A stretch of DNA of 64,000 bases from Bog-473 sp052140165 (lineage in GTDB: Bacteria > Actinomycetota > Acidimicrobiia > Acidimicrobiales > RAAP-2). The translations under genes were made by a program, and so were the position numbers. The notes beneath the pieces were generated by a model. The model did no database searches. It was not told the origin of the DNA and saw only the letters and a program-made list of their open reading frames with translations. Below are positions 40,430-47,136 of this stretch, piece after piece (within the stretch, counting starts at the first letter, position 1; the number at the start of each line of letters is the position of its first letter). The stretch spans positions 1 through 64,000 of the forward strand of contig JBKQUM010000113.1 in assembly GCA_052140165.1 (NCBI GenBank), written 5' to 3'.

Positions 40430-41449
40430 TCAGTCTCGCGCGCTGTCCTCGCGGCGATGCCCTGCGGACAGCTCCTCTAGGTGCGAGCGATCGACGAGGC
40501 CGGCGTCGAAGAAGGCGACCCGGCACGGGGTCACCGCGACGTTGCTGGACGTGCGGATACCGCCTTCGAGGTGCGCGCGCTCACCGAGGAGTGCGCCCGG
40601 ACCGTACTCGGCGAGTCGTTCCCCGCCCCGCTCGACCCGGACGATCCCGTCGAGGATGAGAAGGACCTCGGCACCCGGCTCCCCCTCCTTGAAGAGGATC
40701 GTCCCGGCCGGGAAGCGCTCGATGCGGCGTTTGCCGCCGCCCTGCATCAGCTGCGCCGACAACGAGGTCTCCAGGGCCGACTCCACGGCGGAGACGAGTG
40801 CCTCGGAGTCCTCGTCGCCCCAGGGGCTGTGCTTGCCGAACGACTTGCGGTACCAGTCCTTGAAGTCGGTCAGCCCCGACTTGTGCGACAGCCGGTTGTC
40901 ACTGCCGTACACCCAGTGCCGTGGGAACCGGCTGGCCCCGATGAGCGCGTGCTCCGAGCGGCCGTCTGTGTGCAGAGTGAGTTCGAGCGTGGTCCACACC
41001 AGGGGCGCCTGCCACTGCACGAAGGGCCGCCGCCGGACCCGCCGCGGCGCCGGGACGCCGGTGCGGCCGCCGCATGTCTGGACGAAGCGTACCCATCCGT
41101 CCCCGCGCTCGGGCTCGCGTTGGAGGTCGGAGAGCTGGACCGCCTGGAAGCGGTGCTTCATCGCGCCCAGGTTCACGAGGGTCGACCCCATCAGGCCTCC
41201 GCCCACGTACCCGCAGTCGACGACGCGACCGTCCTCGACGGTGATGAAGGCGCGGAGCTCGTTGGCGAAGCGGAACCGGTCCTCGTCCCGCAGCTTCTCC
41301 ACGTCCATGTGCTCGGTGGGTGGGGGCGGGTCGTAGTGCGTGATCCCCGAGTCGAACGCCAGGCGCTGCGCGCCCTCGATCGCCTCGGTGGGGATCCACG
41401 ACAGCGAGGTGACGAGCCCCTCGTGGCGGATCGGTGTGCCGGTGGTCAT
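40430..41449 (-). CDS. Protein with C-terminal cyclic-nucleotide-binding domain
   Basis: 339 aa. The first about 230 residues are not recognised; they contain many aromatic and Trp residues (VQWQAPLVWTTLELTL, RFPRHWVYGSD) and a DKDW-like FKDWYRKSFG. The C-terminal cNMP domain (about 240-330) has FPAGTILFKEGEPGAEVLLILDG and a phosphate cassette GERAHLEGGIRTS with the conserved Glu and Arg. No DNA-binding domain is seen, so cAMP probably controls the N-domain directly. It is divergent from the receiver-cyclase gene, the likely source of cAMP. The intergenic 41450-41582 shows no gene. Confidence 0.75.
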   Translation of the reverse strand: MTTGTPIRHEGLVTSLSWIPTEAIEGAQRLAFDSGITHYDPPPPTEHMDVEKLRDEDRFRFANELRAFITVEDGRVVDCGYVGGGLMGSTLVNLGAMKHRFQAVQLSDLQREPERGDGWVRFVQTCGGRTGVPAPRRVRRRPFVQWQAPLVWTTLELTLHTDGRSEHALIGASRFPRHWVYGSDNRLSHKSGLTDFKDWYRKSFGKHSPWGDEDSEALVSAVESALETSLSAQLMQGGGKRRIERFPAGTILFKEGEPGAEVLLILDGIVRVERGGERLAEYGPGALLGERAHLEGGIRTSSNVAVTPCRVAFFDAGLVDRSHLEELSAGHRREDSARD

Positions 41450-41582
41450 GGGTCAAGCCTGAACCGGCGGGAGCTGGGTTGACGAGTGTGGTGACAGGCA
41501 TCCGGAGGTGTCGCTAGCACCACCGTTGCCGGGAAGGTCCCCACCTGTTCAGTGGCTCTCGGGTATGTGAGAACTGCAGGCA

Positions 41583-42944
41583 ATGGAAGACCCCAAGGGT
41601 GCAGCAGGCGCGATCTCGGTGTTCCTGGCCGACGACAACCTCATCGTCCGCGAGGGTGTCCGGGCCCTCATCGAGCGGCACAAGGACCTCCGGATCGTGG
41701 GCGTCGCCGCCGACTACGACGAGGTGGTGCAGGGCGCCACCTCGCTGGAGCCCCAGGTCCTGGTGACCGACATCCGGATGCCGCCCGACTTCAACCGGGA
41801 GGGCATCGACGCCGCCAAGGAGGTGCGCAAGAGGCACCCCGGCACCGGTGTCGTCATCCTCTCGCAGTACGACGATCCCGAGTACGCCGTCTCGCTTCTC
41901 GCCGAGGGATCGGCGGGGTACGGCTACCTCCTCAAGGACCATATCGCCCAGGGCGACCAGCTGGTCGATGCGATCCGCGCGGTCGCCAGCGGGGGCAACG
42001 CGCTCGATCCCGCCATCGTCGACGCCCTCGTCCGACCGGTCATGTCCAACGGCGGCCTGACGCCCGCCGAGGAGGAGCTCCTGGGCATGGTGGCCGAAGG
42101 CAAGCCGATCAAGGCCATCGCGGTGAGCAGGGGCCTGCCTCCCGAGGCCGTCGACGCGGAGGTCGAAGCGGTGTTCGTGAAGCTCGCCGAAGGGGTGTCG
42201 GCCGGCACCGAGGGCGCACTCCAACGACTGCGGCTGCTCCACAAGGCCATCGTCGACCGGGAGGAGCAGGGCGAGACGCTGTCACGCCTCCTCCCCGGGG
42301 GGCTGGCAGAGAAGCTGCGGCGCGATGGCCGGCACATCGGCGAGACCGAACGGGTCGTGGTCACCGTGCTCATGAGTGACATCCGCTCGTACTCGACGAT
42401 TGCCGAGCACGCGGACCCGAGCCAGCTGGCCGGGCAGCTGAACGTGCACCGAGCCGCCATGAACGACGCCATTCTGGGTGAGAATGGCACCGTGATGCAG
42501 TTCGTGGGGGACGCGGTCATGGCGGTCTTCGGGGCACCCTTCGAGCAGGCGGACCACGCAGATCGTGCGGTCGCGGCAGCGCTCGGCATGCACGAGAAGC
42601 AGCTGCAGATCAATCGCCGGTGGGAGAAAGAGGGCCTGCCGCCCTTCGGCCTCGGCCTCGGCCTGTCGACCGGCGACGCCGCGGCGGCCCTCCTGGGCTC
42701 CGAGGAGCGGCTGGAATACACCCTTGTGGGGGACACGGTCAACATGTCCCAACGACTGCAGCAGCTGGCCGAGGCAGGCCAGACGGTGGTGTCCCAGGGG
42801 ACGCTCGAGGCGTGGCGCACGCCCCGGGAGACCGTCGCCCTACCGCCCCAGCTGGTGAAGGGACGCGAGACCCCCATCATCGCATACAGACTGGTGGATG
42901 GCACGTGCGGCCCGGGGAACCGCGCGACGACAGAAAGTGGGTGA
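41583..42944 (+). CDS. Response regulator-adenylyl cyclase (NarL-like receiver, degenerate HTH, class III cyclase)
   Basis: 453 aa. The receiver (about 11-130) has D17/D18 and phospho-acceptor D63. Residues about 158-215 (LTPAEEELLGMVAEGKPIKAIA...) align with the LuxR helix-turn-helix of the NarL regulator at 46295 but have lost the recognition-helix pattern. The C-terminal class III cyclase domain (about 255-440) has metal aspartates D266 (SDIRSYS) and D310 (VGDAVMAVFG), and transition-state N387/R391 in VNMSQRL. Phosphorylation probably controls cAMP synthesis. It heads an apparent operon with an ABC ATPase and the histidine kinase. Confidence 0.9.
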   Translation: MEDPKGAAGAISVFLADDNLIVREGVRALIERHKDLRIVGVAADYDEVVQGATSLEPQVLVTDIRMPPDFNREGIDAAKEVRKRHPGTGVVILSQYDDPEYAVSLLAEGSAGYGYLLKDHIAQGDQLVDAIRAVASGGNALDPAIVDALVRPVMSNGGLTPAEEELLGMVAEGKPIKAIAVSRGLPPEAVDAEVEAVFVKLAEGVSAGTEGALQRLRLLHKAIVDREEQGETLSRLLPGGLAEKLRRDGRHIGETERVVVTVLMSDIRSYSTIAEHADPSQLAGQLNVHRAAMNDAILGENGTVMQFVGDAVMAVFGAPFEQADHADRAVAAALGMHEKQLQINRRWEKEGLPPFGLGLGLSTGDAAAALLGSEERLEYTLVGDTVNMSQRLQQLAEAGQTVVSQGTLEAWRTPRETVALPPQLVKGRETPIIAYRLVDGTCGPGNRATTESG

Positions 42945-42945
42945 C

Positions 42946-43650
42946 ATGGACGCCTTGGTCGTGGACAGGGTCCGTAAGACGTTCGAGGCGGAGAACGTGC
43001 CGGTGCGCGCGCTCCGAGGCGCGAGCCTGGTGGTGCCGTCCGGCGACTTCGTCGCGCTGATGGGTCCCTCGGGGTGCGGGAAGTCGACCCTCCTCAATCT
43101 CATCGCAGGGTTGGACGTGGCCGACGAGGGCACCATCACGGTGGCGGGAGAGCTGGTCACCGGACGGACCGAGGACGAGTTGTCGCAACTCCGTCGGCGT
43201 CACATCGGCATCGTCTTCCAGTTCTTCAACCTCCTGGAGGGGATGACCGTGCTCGAGAACGTCGCGCTGCCGGCGGTGATCGCCGGGCGGAAGCGGAAGA
43301 TGGCGGAAACCCGCGCCCGCGACCTTCTCGACCTGCTGGGAATCGGCGACAAGGCAGGCACGGTGCCGGGCATGCTGTCGGGAGGTCAGCGCCAGCGCCT
43401 CGCCATCGCACGGGCCCTGGCCAACGAACCGACACTGCTGTTGGCCGACGAGCCGACCGGCGCGCTGGACTCCGAGGGCGGGCACGAGGTGATTGAGCTG
43501 CTGAGCCGCCTCCACCACGGTGGGCAGACGATCGTGCTCGTGACGCACGACGCCGGCGTCGCGTCGGCGGCGGACCGCATCGTTCGCATGCGGGACGGGA
43601 GGATCGCCGCCGATGAGGATTCCGAGATCCCTGTCGCCGTCCAGTCCTGA
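42946..43650 (+). CDS. ABC transporter ATPase, LolD/MacB type
   Basis: 234 aa. Walker A is GPSGCGKST, Q-loop QFFNLLEGMTVLENV, signature LSGGQRQRLAIARAL, Walker B LLLADEPTGALD, and the switch His lies in LVTHD. This subfamily pairs with FtsX-type permeases; two such permeases (35635 and 47137) lie within 8 kb and neither has its own ATPase, so this protein may energise both. ATG 42946 lies 1 nt after the cyclase stop, indicating an operon; the weak upstream extension to 42898 overlaps the cyclase. Confidence 0.92.
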   Translation: MDALVVDRVRKTFEAENVPVRALRGASLVVPSGDFVALMGPSGCGKSTLLNLIAGLDVADEGTITVAGELVTGRTEDELSQLRRRHIGIVFQFFNLLEGMTVLENVALPAVIAGRKRKMAETRARDLLDLLGIGDKAGTVPGMLSGGQRQRLAIARALANEPTLLLADEPTGALDSEGGHEVIELLSRLHHGGQTIVLVTHDAGVASAADRIVRMRDGRIAADEDSEIPVAVQS

Positions 43651-43681
43651 CCGGACGCATCCCGTGGCGGTCGGAGGTGAG

Positions 43682-45823
43682 ATGAAGCTCGAGATGGCCG
43701 ACGGGCCCGTCGTGGCCGCGTCGGCACCGACCTCGGCCACGTTCAGCTCCTTCAGGCTGCTCCAGGTCCTCATCCTGGCGCTCACCGTCGCCGGCGTCGT
43801 GATCGGCCTGCGGGTCGAGGTACCGGGCGGGGTCGCGCCAGTCGATTCGGTGGCGTTCGGGCTGACCCTCGTCTGGGCGCTCGTCGGCTTCGTCGACACC
43901 CATGCGCGCGATCGCACCGGTTCGAAGGTCTCGCCGTTCCATCTCATTGCCGCCGTTGACGCGCTGGTGGCGATGATCGCTCTCACGGCTGGGCGCAGGG
44001 CAGAGCTGCAGCATGCGTCGAGCAATGCGCGTGACATCGCAACGGTGGCGGCCCTCGCGGTCACCGCGATCTCGTTCCATTTCCTCCTCGCGTTGCCCGA
44101 TGGCCGGCTGCACCAGTCGTCTCGTCGCGGTGCAGCGGTGATTGCTTACGTCGCGGCCTTCGGTGTCGGGATCGGCCTGGTCGTCAACCACGAACCTTTC
44201 ACGGTGGTGGACAGCGCCATCAGCTGGATCATCGCGGGTGCGCTTGCGATCGCCCCCCTGCGGGCCCGCTATGTCACGTCCATCGGATACCGCCGGGACC
44301 GGATGGAGTGGTTCGGCATCGGGGTGACGCTGGCTGTGACGGTGGCGCTGGTCGCCACGGTGTTGCATCTGCTCGTGGGTTGGCCCGGCCCGCTCGGAGC
44401 CGTCGCCGTCGGCGCGACGGTGCTGGTCCCGCTCGGGTTCCTGGCCGGCGAGAGCAGGCGGCTGGGGCCGCACGGGAGCCGAGGGCTGGTCCAGGTGCTG
44501 GCTGTGTTCGGGTTCGTCGTCGTGGTGTCGGCGATCTACCTCGTCGTGGTGCTCGGACTCGGGCACGCGCCGAAGACGACCGGCGACAAGGAGGCCTTGG
44601 CGCTCGCCATGGTCGCCTCCGGCGTGGCCGCCCTGATCTTCGTCCCGGTGCGGGCGCGTTTCGTCGATTCGGCGACCCGCTTCGTCTACGGCTCTCGGGA
44701 GGCTCCCGACGAGGTCCTGCGGACGTTCGGGAGCAGGCTCACCCGGGCCATCCCCATGGACGAGCTTCTCCTGCAGCTCGCCGAGTCGCTTCGCAAGACC
44801 ATGGGCCTGACGAGCGCGGAGGTCTACACCGGAACCGGCGAGGTACTGGAGCGCACGGCATCCGTCCCCGATCTCGGCCCGGCGTCCCTTGTCGTGTCGC
44901 CCAGGGAACGACCCGTCGTGACGAGGGCCGGAGTGTCTGGGACCGCGTGGGCTTCCGTGTGGTTGCCGGCGCTGCTCCAGGGCCGAGAGCGGGAGCAGGT
45001 CCGGGTCGCCCCCGTCAGCCATGCGGGGGAGTTGCTGGGTCTCATCGTCGTGGAGCGGACGGCGATGGCGGGCACATTCTCCGACGACGACGACCGCGTC
45101 CTCACCGACCTGGCGCGCCAGGTCGGGCTCGCCCTGCACAACTCGCAACTCGACACCGCCCTGCAGACCACGCTCGACGAGGTGCGCAAGCAGGCCGATG
45201 CGCTGCGCGAATCACGGGCGAGGATCGTGGCCAGTGGGGATGCGGAGCGCCGGCGCGTCGAGCGCAACCTCCACGACGGGGCACAACAGCATCTCGTGGC
45301 TCTGGCGGTGAACCTGCGACTGGCCAGGGACATCATCGTCGATGACCAGGAGGCCGGCTTGGAGATGCTCGAGCAGCTCGCGGGCGAGGTCCAAGAGACC
45401 ATTCAGGAGCTCCGCGAGCTCGCGCACGGGATCTATCCGCCTCTGCTGGTCGACAGTGGACTGGTCGAAGCGCTGCGAGCCGCGGCGAACCGGAACCCGC
45501 TTCCCGTCGCCATTCAGGCCGACGGGATCGGCCGCTATGCCTCCGAGACGGAGGCAGCCGTCTACTTCTGCTGCCTCGAGGCACTGCAGAATGCAGCGAA
45601 GCACGCACCCGATGCCCGCGTCGAGATCCGGCTCTGGGAGGAGTCCGGCGGTCTGCTCTTCACCGTCGCCGATGACGGGCCCGGGTTCGATCCGCAGAAG
45701 GCCCAGAGAGGGCACGGGTACGTGAACATGGCCGACCGGCTGGGAGCGATCGGTGGCACGGTGCGCTGGGATTCCGAAATCGGGAAGGGATCACAGGTGC
45801 GCGGTTCGGTCCCGCTCGTCTAG
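43682..45823 (+). CDS. Membrane HisKA_3 sensor histidine kinase with GAF-like domain
   Basis: 713 aa. The N-terminal about 330 residues hold about nine hydrophobic helices. A GAF-like domain (about 370-480) follows, then the NarX/DesK-type dimerisation domain with phospho-acceptor H531 in ERNLHDGAQQHLVALA. HATPase_c has EALQNAAKHA and DDGPGFDP, then RGHGYVNMADRLGAIGG. HisKA_3 kinases pair with NarL regulators: here a NarL regulator (46295), a lone receiver (45835) and the receiver-cyclase (41583) are all adjacent. ATG 43682 has GGAGG (43673-43677) upstream; ATG 43613 would overlap the ATPase gene. Confidence 0.9.
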   Translation: MKLEMADGPVVAASAPTSATFSSFRLLQVLILALTVAGVVIGLRVEVPGGVAPVDSVAFGLTLVWALVGFVDTHARDRTGSKVSPFHLIAAVDALVAMIALTAGRRAELQHASSNARDIATVAALAVTAISFHFLLALPDGRLHQSSRRGAAVIAYVAAFGVGIGLVVNHEPFTVVDSAISWIIAGALAIAPLRARYVTSIGYRRDRMEWFGIGVTLAVTVALVATVLHLLVGWPGPLGAVAVGATVLVPLGFLAGESRRLGPHGSRGLVQVLAVFGFVVVVSAIYLVVVLGLGHAPKTTGDKEALALAMVASGVAALIFVPVRARFVDSATRFVYGSREAPDEVLRTFGSRLTRAIPMDELLLQLAESLRKTMGLTSAEVYTGTGEVLERTASVPDLGPASLVVSPRERPVVTRAGVSGTAWASVWLPALLQGREREQVRVAPVSHAGELLGLIVVERTAMAGTFSDDDDRVLTDLARQVGLALHNSQLDTALQTTLDEVRKQADALRESRARIVASGDAERRRVERNLHDGAQQHLVALAVNLRLARDIIVDDQEAGLEMLEQLAGEVQETIQELRELAHGIYPPLLVDSGLVEALRAAANRNPLPVAIQADGIGRYASETEAAVYFCCLEALQNAAKHAPDARVEIRLWEESGGLLFTVADDGPGFDPQKAQRGHGYVNMADRLGAIGGTVRWDSEIGKGSQVRGSVPLV

Positions 45824-45834
45824 GAATCGAGCTC

Positions 45835-46227
45835 TCAGACCGAGACGAATTCGTGCACGTCGCGCTCCTCCCACAAACGGCGGAGGGTGTCGGCGCCGAG
45901 GTTCTCCTTGTTCAGGTAGGCCCGCGCCCCGCTCGTGGCCACCTCGGGCGGCAGATCACCGGCGTCGTAGGTGGAGCAGAGGATGACCACGACGTCGGGG
46001 TGGCGGGCCACCATCGTGCGCGTGGCCTCGATCCCGTTCATCTCGGGCATGTTGATGTCCATCAGCACCAGGGCCGGGCTCAGCTCCTCCTCCAGCGAGA
46101 TCGCCTCGCTGCCGTTCGCCGCCTCGCCCACCAGTTCGAACTCCGCGGCCCGCTTGAGCACGGCCTTCATGGCGGCCCGGAACGGCGCCTGGTCGTCGAC
46201 GATGAGCACGGGGAGTCTGTCGCTCAC
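45835..46227 (-). CDS. Single-domain response regulator (receiver only)
   Basis: A 130-aa CheY-like receiver. Acidic D11/D12 and phospho-acceptor D57 (MDINMPEMNG) are present, CSTYD replaces the usual T/S-A pair, and the conserved Lys is in LNKENLG. No output domain follows before the stop, so it acts by protein contact or as a phosphate sink. It converges on the HisKA_3 kinase gene 11 bp away and is transcribed away from the NarL regulator region. GTG 46227 is the only good start. Confidence 0.85.
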   Translation of the reverse strand: MSDRLPVLIVDDQAPFRAAMKAVLKRAAEFELVGEAANGSEAISLEEELSPALVLMDINMPEMNGIEATRTMVARHPDVVVILCSTYDAGDLPPEVATSGARAYLNKENLGADTLRRLWEERDVHEFVSV

Positions 46228-46294
46228 CTGACCATTCTCTCACGGGGATTGTCTCGGCGACCGTGGTGCTGGCACGTAGGCCCGGGTGGTGTTG

Positions 46295-46969
46295 TCACCC
46301 TCCGCCGGGGTCGCTCAGGTAGACCAGGACCGCCTTGACGCGCCGGTTCACGTCGCGCTCCTCGGTGAGGCCCAGCTTGGAGAAGATCGAATTGGTGTGC
46401 TTCTCCACGGCCCGCTCGGACACCTGCAGGCAGGCTGCGATGGCAGCGTTGCTCTTGCCCTTCGCCATTTCGCCCAGAATCTCGGATTCCCTCGGCGTCA
46501 GCCACGAGAGGTCGGACTTTCGCCGCGACGACTTGGCCTCAATGAGCTCGTCGACGATCTGCGGGTCGATCATGGAGCCGCCCTGGGCGACGGTCCGGAT
46601 GGCCTGCGCGAGCTCGTCGACGCCGGCGACCTGCTCCTTCAGCAGGTAGCCCCGCCCGGCGGAACCCGTTTCCAGCAGTGCCAGCGCATAGGAGGGCGTC
46701 TTGTACTGGCTGAGGACCACGACCCCGACCTCGGGCTTGTGCTCCCGCAGCCACGATGCGGCCTGGATCCCCTCGTCGGTCCCGGTCGGGGGCATGCGGA
46801 TGTCGGTCACGACCACGTCCGGGGACGCGTCCTCTATGAGCTTGAGCAGCTCCGGCAGGTCGGCGGCGCGGCCGACCAGCTCGAAATCGGGCTCCCCGTC
46901 GATGATGCGCGAGATGCCCTCCCTGAGGAGCGCGTTGTCCTCCGCCAATGCCACCCGGATGGTCGCCAT
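46295..46969 (-). CDS. NarL/LuxR-family response regulator
   Basis: 224 aa. The receiver has E10/D11, phospho-acceptor D56 (VTDIRMPP) and a Lys in LLKEQ. The C-terminal LuxR helix-turn-helix has LTPRESEILGEMAKGKSNAAIAACLQVSERAVEKHTNSIFSKLGL. It is homologous throughout to the N-terminal 215 residues of the receiver-cyclase. It is probably phosphorylated by the HisKA_3 kinase at 43682. It is divergent from the FtsX permease at 47137, a likely target. ATG 46969 is chosen because the receiver starts there; a GTG-initiated extension to 47062 is unlikely. Confidence 0.9.
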   Translation of the reverse strand: MATIRVALAEDNALLREGISRIIDGEPDFELVGRAADLPELLKLIEDASPDVVVTDIRMPPTGTDEGIQAASWLREHKPEVGVVVLSQYKTPSYALALLETGSAGRGYLLKEQVAGVDELAQAIRTVAQGGSMIDPQIVDELIEAKSSRRKSDLSWLTPRESEILGEMAKGKSNAAIAACLQVSERAVEKHTNSIFSKLGLTEERDVNRRVKAVLVYLSDPGGG

Positions 46970-47136
46970 GCCAAGCCGTACGGTAGCGCGCCGGGCCGAT
47001 GCTCCCTGGTCGGAGGCGTCGGAGCCGTGGTACTGGCACCCCTCGGCCGGGCGGGGTGGCACCCTTGGGCAGGGCCGATCGCTCGGCGAGACTGCACACC
47101 GGTGAAGGAGGTCGTCGCGAGAGAATCGTCGCCGTG

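Noticed and set aside
43226..45148. 640-codon minus-strand open frame across the ATPase and kinase genes
   Set aside because: Spans two well-supported plus-strand genes and has shadow-like composition.
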